DNA of 64,000 nucleotides from Paenibacillus alvei (GTDB taxonomy: Bacteria > Bacillota > Bacilli > Paenibacillales > NBRC-103111): positions 62,001 to 126,000 of the forward strand of contig CAMCVV010000002.1 of the NCBI GenBank assembly GCA_945881905.1. The letters are read 5' to 3'. The translations under genes were made by a program, and so were the position numbers. A model generated the notes under the pieces. That model ran no database searches. It worked only from the letters and a program-made list of their open reading frames with translations, and had not been told where the DNA came from. The number at the start of each line of letters is the position of its first letter. Position 1 is the first letter of the stretch. This document shows positions 1-8,645 of this stretch, piece by piece.

Positions 1-155
1 ATATAACTTGCTGCATATCCCACTCCAATAAAACTTACGACAGTCCATTTTTGTTGAGCTTTATACTTAAGTAGAGGTATGATTGGAAGTCCTAATAGGA
101 TGAATTGAACAGGAGGTAGCGAAATAACAATAATTAAACCTAGGATTAAAGCATG
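1..155 (-). pseudogene. hydrophobic reading frame cut by window edge, no start codon visible
   Basis: The minus strand is open from a TAA at 156-158 to the window edge and reads as a strongly hydrophobic segment (about 51 residues, with two likely membrane helices separated by LKYKAQQKW). No ATG, GTG or TTG lies between the TAA and the first hydrophobic stretch, while an ATG in the neighbouring frame runs into a stop after two codons. It may therefore be the frameshifted start of a membrane protein gene that continues left of the window. The family is not recognised. It lies just downstream of the minus-strand gene at 182-559. Confidence 0.3.
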
Positions 156-181
156 TTAGACAATACACTTGTTTCCTATCG

Positions 182-559
182 TTAATATAATGGCTTGTAG
201 CCGTTATCTTGCATCCATATTATCGATAACGCATCGACCAGCGCTTCATCGCCTAAGGAATCTCGGTTATCGATTTCAGATAAGATCTGCTCGAACTCTT
301 GCTTGGATACAAATATAGTTGCTGGAGTATTCATAGCCAAACGGGCACGAGAATAATGAATGTTGACGCCAACAATAATGTCATCCACGATATGTCTGCG
401 CACATATAACCAAGTTCTCATTGAAGCTCTTACTTCAGTACCTTCCAGTGAAACATCAACATGCTTGTATGCAAATATATTTATAAACTTACTTCCTGGT
501 TCAATATTTCCTGCTTCATCTCTAACTGTATTGTTAACATAAACCCAAAAATCCGACAA
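182..559 (-). CDS. hypothetical protein, 125 aa
   Basis: No family is recognised. The protein is 125 residues, acidic near the C-terminus, with no signal peptide or membrane segment and no obvious catalytic motif. The N-terminal half looks beta-rich (SDFWVYVNNTV, KFINIFAYKHVDVSLEG) and the C-terminal part looks helical. The start is a TTG preceded by a weak CAGGTC element. It follows another unknown gene (598-945) on the same strand with a 38-base gap, so the two are probably co-transcribed. The reading is supported by length and plausible composition only. Confidence 0.5.
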   Translation of the reverse strand: MSDFWVYVNNTVRDEAGNIEPGSKFINIFAYKHVDVSLEGTEVRASMRTWLYVRRHIVDDIIVGVNIHYSRARLAMNTPATIFVSKQEFEQILSEIDNRDSLGDEALVDALSIIWMQDNGYKPLY

Positions 560-597
560 TTTTAATGACCTGGCTTTAACCTCTATTTTGTTTACTT

Positions 598-945
598 TTA
601 ATATGATGCGTGCAAATCGATCAAATTATCAAGTGCCGGATCCAACAACATCAATTCACTTCGAGCAGGTGATTTGAAGCCCCAAGAACCAATCCCAGAA
701 ACCGGATCTTGAACGTTCACGTTGACAAACCAATATTTTTTGGGGATATAGGCTCTAAGAAAAAACACGTTGTCTGCTAACAGATCCATGTTTGTTCTTG
801 GTGAACCGATCTGTATGATTGGACTTGGCGAATATGAGTATCTGTACAATTCGAGTACGGTGTCATTCGAACCTACATATCCAATTAAAGAAACACTAAG
901 CATAACCGATCGATGATGCCTGGTAATTAGGATTAAAGAGTACAT
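598..945 (-). CDS. hypothetical protein, up to 115 aa
   Basis: No family is recognised. The frame encodes 115 residues if the ATG at 945 is used. An internal ATG at residue 15 (MLSVSLIGYVG) is an alternative, and neither has a clear ribosome binding site. The protein is soluble-looking, rich in Tyr, Ser and Pro, and ends in an aspartate/leucine-rich tail. It is upstream of the unknown gene at 182-559 on the same strand and divergent from the dehydrogenase at 1094, so 946-1093 must hold promoters in both directions. Confidence 0.45.
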   Translation of the reverse strand: MYSLILITRHHRSVMLSVSLIGYVGSNDTVLELYRYSYSPSPIIQIGSPRTNMDLLADNVFFLRAYIPKKYWFVNVNVQDPVSGIGSWGFKSPARSELMLLDPALDNLIDLHASY

Positions 946-1093
946 GATTGGTTTTAGTTTCGATCCTTGTTAGCGTTCATTATCTTCGGCGTATAGTTAG
1001 ATATGTGATGTCCTTTTTTTTAGTATATATGCTACTATATTTATGGTAATGTTGATTTGCGTCTTGATTTTATAGTATATAGGAGGTAATCCG

Positions 1094-2089
1094 ATGATCA
1101 AAGTTGCCATGTTAAGTTATTGGCATGTACATGCAAATGATTATAATCGACAAGCAGATGAACATCCTGATACCGAAGTTGTCGCCATATGGGATGAAAT
1201 CCCTTCACGAGGGAAAGCAAAAGCTGAAGAATTGAAGTTACCTTTCTATGAGTCACTATCTGAACTACTTCAGCAGCCTCACATTGATGGTGTCATTGTA
1301 AACACACCCACATCGATGCATCGTGATGTCATGGTTGCTGCTGCTCAAGCAGGCAAGCATATTTTCACAGAAAAAGTCATTGCACCCACATTAGCTGAGT
1401 GCCAAGAAATCATCCATGAAGTAGAGAAAGCTGGAGTGAAATTAACGGTATCCCTACCAAGATTGAACGCAGGATATACCTTAGCCATTCAACAAATGCT
1501 TGAAACTAAGCTTCTTGGACAATTAACTTTGGTTAGAGTTCGTCTTTCTCACAATGGTGCACTGGCCAATTGGCTACCTGAGCATTTTTATAGTCTTGAA
1601 CAATGTGCAGGAGGAGCACTGATCGATCTTGGATGTCACCCGATGTATTTGACTCGACTATTTTTGGGTTTACCCGAAAGTGTACAAGCTACATATGGAT
1701 ATGTGACCCATAAAGAAGTAGAAGATAACGCTGTAGCTGTCTTGCAATATAAGAACGGTGCTGTAGGTATTGTAGAAGCAGGTTTTGTGAATTCTCACAG
1801 TCCTTTTTCCATCGAAGTTCATGGGACAGAAGGTAGCTTGTTCTATGGAACACCAGCCAATCAAATCGTCTATCGCACGAATCTTCAAGGAGAGTCTCAA
1901 AAGAAAGAATGGACGATCGTCAATCAACTTGATGGTGTAGCTTCTGCATTCGATCAATGGGTAACGCATATCCAACACAACACGATTGCACAGGAAAACA
2001 TCGCTCTCGCTCTCGATTTATCCAAATTGATGGATGCCGCTAATTTATCTGCGAAGCATCAACGCGCGATTCGCTTAGATGAGTTATAA
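1094..2089 (+). CDS. Gfo/Idh/MocA family oxidoreductase, EKV variant
   Basis: The 331-residue protein has the length and two-part layout of NAD(P)-dependent Gfo/Idh/MocA sugar dehydrogenases: an N-terminal Rossmann half (about 1-120) and a C-terminal alpha/beta half. The usual GxGxxG nucleotide loop is replaced by LSYWHVHAND at residues 7-16, and the usual EKP motif reads EKV (FTEKVIAPT), keeping the catalytic-type lysine. These changes mark a distinct subgroup whose substrate I cannot name. The start is ATG 13 bases after the first base of AGGAGGT. It is followed by a broken AraC gene and a second Gfo/Idh/MocA gene on the same strand, suggesting a polyol or sugar-acid locus. Confidence 0.85.
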   Translation: MIKVAMLSYWHVHANDYNRQADEHPDTEVVAIWDEIPSRGKAKAEELKLPFYESLSELLQQPHIDGVIVNTPTSMHRDVMVAAAQAGKHIFTEKVIAPTLAECQEIIHEVEKAGVKLTVSLPRLNAGYTLAIQQMLETKLLGQLTLVRVRLSHNGALANWLPEHFYSLEQCAGGALIDLGCHPMYLTRLFLGLPESVQATYGYVTHKEVEDNAVAVLQYKNGAVGIVEAGFVNSHSPFSIEVHGTEGSLFYGTPANQIVYRTNLQGESQKKEWTIVNQLDGVASAFDQWVTHIQHNTIAQENIALALDLSKLMDAANLSAKHQRAIRLDEL

Positions 2090-2106
2090 TCATACTGATT
2101 TCATAA

Positions 2107-2626
2107 TTGACCATTAACACAAGAAAAGATGTGGTGTCGCACATGTCTGCCGTATTGCCTAGAAATAGCAAACATTTTCTTTATGCACAGATGGAAGAAA
2201 AACCGAATGCTTCGGAAAAACTAGATCTCCATTTCCGTTGGGGATCTTATTGGATTCACGTATTGCGCTTTCATTTAACTTCATTCGCTCCACTCAAAGT
2301 TATCAAGAAGCATCTCTAGGCTTAACACGTTCCCGTTACAAGTGATGCAAGACCACTGCAGTGCGATGAAATGGTTCTTAACTGCTTACCAAGCCTATGC
2401 AGAGAATCAGATGGGTTATCTCACACTTGATGCGGAGTGTTCCTTCAGCAAATATCTTGAAACGTTAAGGGTATCCTATGTATGCCAACAATTAATTCGC
2501 AGTAATCAGACAGTAGAACAGATCGCGATCAAAAACGGTTTCACGAATAGTAATTATTTATATTATGTATTCAAAAAACATCACGAGATGACACCAACTC
2601 AATATCGAGAGCAGTATAAATCATAA
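2107..2626 (+). pseudogene. broken AraC-family regulator
   Basis: The stretch is split over at least two reading frames (roughly 2107-2319 and 2342-2626). The downstream part encodes the second half of an AraC-type DNA-binding domain: TVEQIAIKNGF, NSNYLYYVFKKH and MTPTQYR match the last helix-turn-helix of that family. The upstream part is too short and too diverged to provide the effector domain, and the first helix-turn-helix is missing or scrambled. A functional AraC regulator is usually about 280 residues and this remnant can encode at most about 170. It lies between two sugar dehydrogenase genes whose former regulator it probably was. Confidence 0.75.
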
Positions 2627-2664
2627 GATACCCTGTGAAGATTAATCTAAAGGAGCTGATCCAT

Positions 2665-3750
2665 GTGTCAAGTCAAATACGAATCGGCATTATTGGAAGT
2701 GGAGGTATTGCTCAGGCTCATGCTAGAGCATATAAAGAAATCGCCGATGTAGACATCGTAGCTGTAGCCGATATCGTTCCCGGTCGAGCTGAACAATTTA
2801 CACAAATCATGGAACTGCCTTATGCCAAAGCATTTCAACAGCATCAAGATTTATTAAAGCTCGGCCTCGATGGTGTAAGCATTTGTACACCTAACGTCGC
2901 ACATCATCGCACAAGTATTGACGCACTGCTTGCAAAAACGCACGTCTTACTCGAGAAACCCATGTCCGTGACTTTAGCAGAAGCTGTGGAGATGGTGCAA
3001 GTTAGTAAAAAGTCAGGTAAAATACTGACAATCGGATTTCAGCCGCGTTATGACCCGAATATGGCGATCATTAAACAAATCGTACAGTCGAATCAACTCG
3101 GCAAAGTATATTATGTACAAGCAGGCGGTGGTCGCAGAAGAGGTATGCCTGGCGGGACATTTATCCAAAAAGAAATTGCAGGCGCTGGTGCGATGGCCGA
3201 TATCGGGTGTTATTCTTTAGATTTAGTGATGAACGCACTCTCTTATCCAAAACCATTAACAGTTACTGCATTTACGTCCAATTATTTCGGTACGAATCCG
3301 CTTTACCATGCAGAATCTTCCAAGTTTGATGTGGAGGATTTCGGTGTAGCGATGGTACGTTTTGAGAACGATGTTGTGTTGAATTTTAAGATTTCATGGG
3401 CGATGCATATGGATACTTTGGGGGACACGCTTTTCCTAGGTACCGAAGGTGGTTTGAAAATCAAACCCGCCGGAGCAGGAGTGTGGAGTGGTGCATGGGA
3501 TGGAAAAGTTGGGTCCATCCAGCTGTTTCATGATATCCAAGGACACCACACAGATAGCAATATTCCACTAAAAGAACATAAAATCAACTTATTTTATGAA
3601 AAAGTAGCTGACTTCGTTAGAGCAGTAAGAGAAGATGCACCTGCACCTATCCCCGGGGAACAAATCGTGCGCAATCAAGCCGTAATCGATGGTATACTGC
3701 GTTCCTCAGCAAGCGGTAGAGAAGTGGAAATCCACATACCTCATTTTTAG
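2665..3750 (+). CDS. Gfo/Idh/MocA family oxidoreductase
   Basis: This is a canonical member of the family: the Rossmann loop IGIIGSGGIAQAHARAY lies near the N-terminus and the catalytic motif reads LLEKPMSVT. The likely reaction is NAD(P)-linked oxidation or reduction of a sugar, inositol or sugar acid, in the cytoplasm. An ATG at 2635 is in frame, but the GTG at 2665 has a well placed AAGGAG (2650-2655), so I take GTG, giving 361 residues. It follows the AraC remnant and another dehydrogenase of the same superfamily. A hairpin terminator follows at 3837-3870. Confidence 0.87.
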   Translation: MSSQIRIGIIGSGGIAQAHARAYKEIADVDIVAVADIVPGRAEQFTQIMELPYAKAFQQHQDLLKLGLDGVSICTPNVAHHRTSIDALLAKTHVLLEKPMSVTLAEAVEMVQVSKKSGKILTIGFQPRYDPNMAIIKQIVQSNQLGKVYYVQAGGGRRRGMPGGTFIQKEIAGAGAMADIGCYSLDLVMNALSYPKPLTVTAFTSNYFGTNPLYHAESSKFDVEDFGVAMVRFENDVVLNFKISWAMHMDTLGDTLFLGTEGGLKIKPAGAGVWSGAWDGKVGSIQLFHDIQGHHTDSNIPLKEHKINLFYEKVADFVRAVREDAPAPIPGEQIVRNQAVIDGILRSSASGREVEIHIPHF

Positions 3751-3836
3751 TTCAAGCATAATGGATGAAACGTTCACAAGATTTTGATTATCGTGATACG
3801 CCTAAAGACGGGTGATATTAGTTGAAAATCATAAAA

Positions 3837-3870
3837 TCCCTACATAGTTTATAAACGAACCATGTAGGGA
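3837..3870. terminator. hairpin between convergent genes
   Basis: A perfect 9-base inverted repeat (TCCCTACAT at 3837-3845, ATGTAGGGA at 3862-3870) with a 16-base loop lies between the ends of the dehydrogenase (3750) and the lipoprotein gene (3907). An A-rich flank on the left gives a short T-rich tail in the minus direction, so it probably serves both genes. Confidence 0.65.
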
Positions 3871-3906
3871 AAGTAATTAACATGTATGGATTAGATCGAA
3901 AATCAT

Positions 3907-4497
3907 TTATTTCAGTTCGATTAATTGTGAATCTTTAACTGTAAAAGTCTTTTTCACTTCAACCGAAGGCTCAGTCGTCATCGGTTCATTTTCTTTACGA
4001 TCTAAGTAAATAGCAACGATCTTTTTATCTTCAACCGTTATTTTCTGGATTCTGATGCGATCTCCAAGTAAATAACCCTCTGTCGCAACACCATTATTAA
4101 TCGAAAATAAATAATAAGGAATTCCTGTGCCTCCAGTAAATTGTCTCAAGACGAGCGTAGCATAGTGATCACCATCAATTAATACATCCTCCGTATTAGG
4201 ATATCCACGCTCAGTTATAACCATCGTTGCAGAATCAGGTGCTACAGGGGATTCAGCTTTCCCATCCACTAGGGTAATTTCTTGACCTTCGATCACATAA
4301 GAAGAATTGAGAAGCGCATATTCATCTGGTGCAGATGGGTTGGTATCAAGTTGCTCAGATGCAGGTTTACTTGTAGATTCTGTTGACTCTGTTGACTCTG
4401 TTGACTCCACCATTTCTGATTTATCGGCTGTACATGCTGTACAAGCAATGAATAGAACGACAGATAATAGGGCTGTAAAGAACACACGTTTTTTCAT
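3907..4497 (-). CDS. putative lipoprotein with STE-repeat linker
   Basis: No known function. The ATG at 4497 follows GAAGGAG by about 10 bases and gives 196 residues beginning MKKRVFFTALL, a signal peptide ending in a lipobox-like LFIAC. An upstream in-frame ATG at 4536 would place the signal peptide internally and is less likely. After the anchor cysteine comes a low-complexity acidic Ser/Thr/Glu linker encoded by 9-base repeats (4372-4407), then a compact beta-rich domain of about 140 residues. The protein probably sits on the outer face of the membrane. It is monocistronic, flanked by the 3837 hairpin and an AT-rich upstream region. Confidence 0.75.
   Translation of the reverse strand: MKKRVFFTALLSVVLFIACTACTADKSEMVESTESTESTESTSKPASEQLDTNPSAPDEYALLNSSYVIEGQEITLVDGKAESPVAPDSATMVITERGYPNTEDVLIDGDHYATLVLRQFTGGTGIPYYLFSINNGVATEGYLLGDRIRIQKITVEDKKIVAIYLDRKENEPMTTEPSVEVKKTFTVKDSQLIELK
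4372..4407. repeat. 9-base tandem repeat inside lipoprotein gene
   Basis: Three exact copies of TGTTGACTC (4381-4407) preceded by one variant copy (4372-4380). On the coding strand they specify repeated Glu-Ser-Thr triplets in the linker after the lipid anchor. The period is a multiple of three, so copy-number change would lengthen or shorten the linker without a frameshift. Confidence 0.85.
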
Positions 4498-4615
4498 TTT
4501 AATTAAAACTCCTTCTCTGCGGATGATGTTATGCACTTATCATTATACCGAAGCTCGGAGATATTGTAAAATAATTTAATATTTGTAATATATTGTATAT
4601 TTATGATAAGCCGCA

Positions 4616-5632
4616 TTAGATCTCAATCATCGCTTTGATCACTTTTGACTCTGGTTTCAACCAATTATCGAACTCAACTAGCATGTGATCTAGGTCTGAA
4701 CGATGCGTGATGTATCGTTGCACATCGATTTCTTTTGCGCTGATCATGCTCTGCACTTGATTGAAATCTTCCTTCGTCGCATTGCGACTTCCCATTAACG
4801 TCATTTCCCGCTTGTGAAACTCTGGATTATGGAACGTTATTTCTCCTTTAGTGAGTCCTACGAAGACTAACGTGCCTCCGTGAGCGACATAACCGAATGA
4901 CTCCATCATCGATGTAGCATTACCTGTAGCGTCAAAGACGATGGTTGGCCATTCACCACCGGTTAGCTCGAGGAGTGTTTCTTTCGGGTTGTTTGTGGCA
5001 TTTATGATATGGTCTGCCTTCGCCCAGGATTGACAGAAAGCTAATCGCTCATCTTGAATATCCATGATGATGACACGTGCGCCTGCGAATTTAGCGAATA
5101 CCATAACACCGAGACCGATTGGACCTGCACCGATCACAAGTACGGTTTCACTTGGAGTTACGTGGGCTCGTCTTACAGCATGAGCTCCGATCGCTAGTGG
5201 TTCGAGAACTGCAGTTTGATCAAGTGTCAGACCTGGTGTGTGGATCAAGTGCGTCACAGGTACAGAAATCCGCTCTCGCATGCCCCCGTCGATATGAACT
5301 CCAAGTACTTTCATCGAAGTACAGCAATTGGTTTTCGTGTTTCTACATGCGATACACGTTCCACAATGCATATACGGTATGATGCAGACTTGATCTCCAA
5401 CTTGCAACCCTGCTTCATTGTCACCTACTCGTTCGATCACACCTGCGAGTTCATGACCAAGAATCCGTGGATAGGTGAAGAAAGGTTGGTTTCCTTTGAA
5501 CGCATGTAAGTCAGTGCCACAGATGCCTATTCGTCGAATACGAACGATCGCTTCACCTGGAACCTGGACCGGTTCAGGGAAATTCTCCCGATATACCAAT
5601 TGATTGATGTGCTCACAAACGATTCCTTTCAC
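4616..5632 (-). CDS. lgoD: zinc-dependent dehydrogenase, L-galactonate 5-dehydrogenase type
   Basis: A medium-chain zinc dehydrogenase of 338 residues. Visible features are the catalytic zinc site GICGTDLHAF and GHE, a structural-zinc cysteine cluster (CGTCIACRNTKTNCC) and the nucleotide-binding VIGAGPIGLG. From family knowledge it resembles E. coli LgoD (YjjN), which oxidises L-galactonate to D-tagaturonate; shared segments include GNQPFF, GHE, HAVRRA, FVGL, PEFHK and MGSRNAT. The gene follows uxaB on the same strand, whose enzyme reduces tagaturonate, which strengthens the assignment. The GTG start has a G-rich ribosome binding site. A threonine- or sorbitol-type substrate remains possible. 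Confidence 0.75.
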   Translation of the reverse strand: MKGIVCEHINQLVYRENFPEPVQVPGEAIVRIRRIGICGTDLHAFKGNQPFFTYPRILGHELAGVIERVGDNEAGLQVGDQVCIIPYMHCGTCIACRNTKTNCCTSMKVLGVHIDGGMRERISVPVTHLIHTPGLTLDQTAVLEPLAIGAHAVRRAHVTPSETVLVIGAGPIGLGVMVFAKFAGARVIIMDIQDERLAFCQSWAKADHIINATNNPKETLLELTGGEWPTIVFDATGNATSMMESFGYVAHGGTLVFVGLTKGEITFHNPEFHKREMTLMGSRNATKEDFNQVQSMISAKEIDVQRYITHRSDLDHMLVEFDNWLKPESKVIKAMIEI

Positions 5633-5652
5633 GACAATCCCCCCTATTGTAG

Positions 5653-5679
5653 ATGGTGAAGTGTGTTATACATCACCAT
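5653..5679. promoter_or_regulatory. inverted repeat between uxaB and lgoD
   Basis: ATGGTGA at 5653-5659 is repeated inverted as TCACCAT at 5673-5679, inside the 143-base gap between the two minus-strand genes. No T-tract follows, so it could be an operator, an mRNA-stabilising hairpin or a weak attenuator. Confidence 0.35.
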
Positions 5680-5775
5680 TCATCCTAATTCAGCATTTCC
5701 CATCCATCATTCTATTCATCCTTGCAGGTGTGCATCATACAATTGACTTGATCTTGTGCCCGTAAGTGAATCCAT

Positions 5776-7272
5776 TCATGTATTGTTCTTACTCACTTCC
5801 CAATGAGCCCATCTCTGAACGATGGCTTCTGTAAAACCAGGCCATGCAGATACATCTTCCCCCCACAGACTATGATCCGATAAGATTGTGCGAACCGTAT
5901 GTTCAAGTGAATAGGAATACGTGTCAGCTACTGCCCAGATCTCTGCAAACTTCGCCAAGGCATGGAGATCGTCTCTTACAGTATACGTTGCACCGTTCAA
6001 CGTGACGCCTATATAGGTTCCGTCTTGATCAAGTCTTATTTGGTAATAGCGAATGAATCCCACACATCCGTTGATTAGTCCCTCCGGGAATGGCTCTCCT
6101 CGTTCTGCGTACCAGCTAAGTGTTGGCAGAAGTCTAACTTTGAATTTACTGACACTATTCATCGCAATATCATGGAGTCGATGATTGAGATATGGATTGG
6201 CATAGCGATCGAATACCTCACTGGCATACTCAAGCATGTCTGCTTTCGCGTAGGGCAATGTCGGAACAATTTCTTGAAGAACCAGTTCCCTGACTTGTCT
6301 ACCTAACTGAGGATGAACAAGTAGTTCCCGAACATGTTCGATACCATGCAGAAGTCCCAAGAGGGCCATCCAGGTGTGAGCACCGTTTAATATCCTTACC
6401 TTTCGTTGTTGAAATCGGGCTAAGTCGTCCGTCCAATATACGTTAAGCCCTGCCTGCTGGAATGGAAGCAGGTGATCTAGTTCGGGTTCGGCTTCAATTG
6501 CCCATAAATAATAAGGTTCTGCTGTATCAAGCATCTCATCACGGTATCCCCACTCCGAGAAGTAGGATTCTGCTTGTTCTTCCTCAGGATAACCCGTCAC
6601 GATACGATCAACCAAGGAGTTCAAAAACCGATTGTGGGTTATAACCCAATGTTGAAAGGCTACAGGTAACTCCCAATCTTGTGCATACCGCAAGATCGTG
6701 TCTCTCAACATATCGCCATTTCGTTCTACTAATTCACAGGGAAGACAGATCAAGCCTTTGTCTGACGCTCCTCGATGTGCTTGGTACCTCGCATACAGTA
6801 AATAGCACATCTTTCCTGGAAAGGATTGAATAGGTTCGTCTGTATATTGCTCTGGTCGATATACCATGCCTGCTTCTGTCGTATTCGAAACCATAAAGCG
6901 AAGTTCGGGACTAACAGCGATATCGATCAAGCGCTTCCATTGTGTGTATGGATCAAACACTTGAGAGAATACCGCTATGACTTCCCTGCGCTCTACGCGA
7001 CTTTCCTGCTCGAGACCGCGAGTGACTAGCGTGTACAAACCGTCTTGATCAGCCAATAATTGGATCTTCGCTTTACCTGTTGGTCGTGGTTGTACCAAAG
7101 CGATACTCCCTTGAAATAACCCTTGAATGCGACAAACATGAATCATCCAATCAAAGAAGCCACGCAGAAAGTTTCCTTCTCCGATTTGCAGAACCGTTAC
7201 CGGTGCATGCATCGTTGCTTCCCACTGCAGTTTCTCAACATCACTTATTTGTGTGCGATTTAACGAATCCAA
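5776..7272 (-). CDS. uxaB: tagaturonate reductase (altronate oxidoreductase)
   Basis: The 498-residue protein has the two-domain layout of the long-chain mannitol dehydrogenase family. The N-terminal VLQIGEGNFLRGFFDWM and the following VQPRPTGKA are typical of UxaB, and VSNTTEAG and KVRILNGAHT supply the core active-site region with the catalytic lysine. It should reduce D-tagaturonate to D-altronate with NADH in hexuronate catabolism. The start is TTG after AAAGGAG. It is the first gene of a probable operon with the lgoD-like gene and is divergent from an AraC regulator. No altronate dehydratase (uxaA) or KDG kinase lies in the window, so the rest of the pathway must be elsewhere. Confidence 0.88.
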   Translation of the reverse strand: MDSLNRTQISDVEKLQWEATMHAPVTVLQIGEGNFLRGFFDWMIHVCRIQGLFQGSIALVQPRPTGKAKIQLLADQDGLYTLVTRGLEQESRVERREVIAVFSQVFDPYTQWKRLIDIAVSPELRFMVSNTTEAGMVYRPEQYTDEPIQSFPGKMCYLLYARYQAHRGASDKGLICLPCELVERNGDMLRDTILRYAQDWELPVAFQHWVITHNRFLNSLVDRIVTGYPEEEQAESYFSEWGYRDEMLDTAEPYYLWAIEAEPELDHLLPFQQAGLNVYWTDDLARFQQRKVRILNGAHTWMALLGLLHGIEHVRELLVHPQLGRQVRELVLQEIVPTLPYAKADMLEYASEVFDRYANPYLNHRLHDIAMNSVSKFKVRLLPTLSWYAERGEPFPEGLINGCVGFIRYYQIRLDQDGTYIGVTLNGATYTVRDDLHALAKFAEIWAVADTYSYSLEHTVRTILSDHSLWGEDVSAWPGFTEAIVQRWAHWEVSKNNT

Positions 7273-7575
7273 GATGAACCCACTCCTTTCTCTCAGTTCT
7301 ACAATTCGCTGTATGCATATTCATAGCGTTATCGTTTAATCTAACTTGAATCCGTCACTTCCTGATCGAATCCAAGGATAGCGACATGTCCGATGATTGT
7401 GTCTATGGTTTGTAAATAGGCTTCATGAATTCTGCTCATTATGCTTTTACCTCATTTAAATGTTAGGTATACTTCATTTTAACTTAGTAAATCACATAAT
7501 AAAATAACCCGGAATTGCTTTTTTATACTTTATTTTGATATTATTAAAGAAATTTCACGCTAAGGAGACATCTCC
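7273..7575. promoter_or_regulatory. divergent control region between uxaB and araC-type gene
   Basis: A 303-base AT-rich gap holding the start regions of two divergent genes. AAAGGAG lies before uxaB and AAGGAG before the regulator. The part next to the regulator is an AT-rich run (7490-7555) suited to a promoter. I could not identify a convincing operator pair or cre site. AraC-type control of uxaB-lgoD from here is inferred from gene layout only. Confidence 0.5.
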
Positions 7576-8448
7576 ATGAATCCGATTCGCAAACCGTTTT
7601 TCGGAGATCCCCAATTCCCTTTCGATTTGGTATATCAAGCCATCAAAACACCACAGATTGAACTCCCTGACCATCTCCATGACCGATATGAATTGGTGTA
7701 TGTATATCAAGGAAAAGGGACCTTTTTTATCGATAAATCGCTTTACGAAAAAAATCCAGGTGATGTGTTCATTATTCCAGGTAATACGATTCATCGCTCA
7801 TTTCCAGATGTAGACGAACCCATCATTTCGACTGCTTTGTTTTTTTCACCGACCTTTGTCCATTCGGAAGCTTTGTGTGAATCCTATGCGACTCTTCAAT
7901 GCTTTGAACTCGCCAAAAAAAACAAAAATTATAAACTGCTACTCAGTGATAGCGAGAAAGACGCAATCCAAACTTCACTCAAACAAATTCACGAAGAAAT
8001 GTGTAGGCGCGAGTTCGGTTTCCGTGAAGCTGTGCGCTTACACGTATGTCTTCTTCTTTTGCAAGTGAATCGCTACAACCGCTACGCCTCACCTCTCTAT
8101 CAGCACACGAACACAGACAAGCTCATCGGTCCTCACTGGATGCGTGAAGCGCTTCGTTGTATCGATGCATATCCCGAGGCGCAACTTGGTTTAGCCGAAT
8201 TAGCAGAACGAGCAGCGGTATCGCCAGCACACTTTTCCCGCGTGTTCAAACAGCTCACTGGCATGAACGTAACGCTCTATATTCATGCGAAGCGAATCGC
8301 TCGCATGAAAGAATTACTTCGCGACACAGAAGAAACCATTGCTACACTTGCAGAGCGATGTGGATTCTCGAGTCTCCCTCACTTTTACCGTGTATTCAAG
8401 ACGCTAACCGGAGAGACACCTCGCGATTACCAGCGCAAACAGGTGTAA
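7576..8448 (+). CDS. AraC-family transcriptional regulator
   Basis: The 290-residue protein has an N-terminal cupin-type sensing domain (HLHDRYELVYVYQGKG, GDVFIIPGNTIH) and a C-terminal double helix-turn-helix (about 190-290). Helix cores LAELAERAAVSPAHFSRVFK and FSSLPHFYRVFKTLTGETP are diagnostic of the AraC/XylS family. It is intact, in contrast to the AraC remnant at 2107. Its position, divergent from uxaB-lgoD, suggests that it activates those genes in response to a hexuronate or aldonate. The start is ATG with AAGGAG ten bases upstream. A hairpin at 8532-8567 ends the unit. Confidence 0.9.
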   Translation: MNPIRKPFFGDPQFPFDLVYQAIKTPQIELPDHLHDRYELVYVYQGKGTFFIDKSLYEKNPGDVFIIPGNTIHRSFPDVDEPIISTALFFSPTFVHSEALCESYATLQCFELAKKNKNYKLLLSDSEKDAIQTSLKQIHEEMCRREFGFREAVRLHVCLLLLQVNRYNRYASPLYQHTNTDKLIGPHWMREALRCIDAYPEAQLGLAELAERAAVSPAHFSRVFKQLTGMNVTLYIHAKRIARMKELLRDTEETIATLAERCGFSSLPHFYRVFKTLTGETPRDYQRKQV

Positions 8449-8531
8449 ATCATGGGATCGTTCAGCATGAACGTGTACATGTCATGTCATCTCATGTCGG
8501 TCGAAGACACATCGCACATCAACTTCGTGAA

Positions 8532-8567
8532 GCAAAACACCTCTCAGTAAGCCCAGAGGTGTTTTGC
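8532..8567. terminator. bidirectional hairpin between araC-type gene and nrdJ
   Basis: A perfect 13-base inverted repeat (GCAAAACACCTCT and its complement) with a 10-base loop. The stem ends in A-rich and T-rich segments on its two sides, which suits termination in both directions for the convergent regulator and ribonucleotide reductase genes. Confidence 0.8.
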
Positions 8568-8645
8568 ATGTCGTATATGATATCACAAGCTCGTTATTCA
8601 CCTGGACACTGAAAGCGCAATCAGACGATATACCCTATATGTAAC

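Noticed and set aside
8610-8623. TGAAAGCGCAATCA resembles a cre site
   Set aside because: It lies between the ends of two convergent genes, downstream of both, so it has no promoter to act on and is probably chance.
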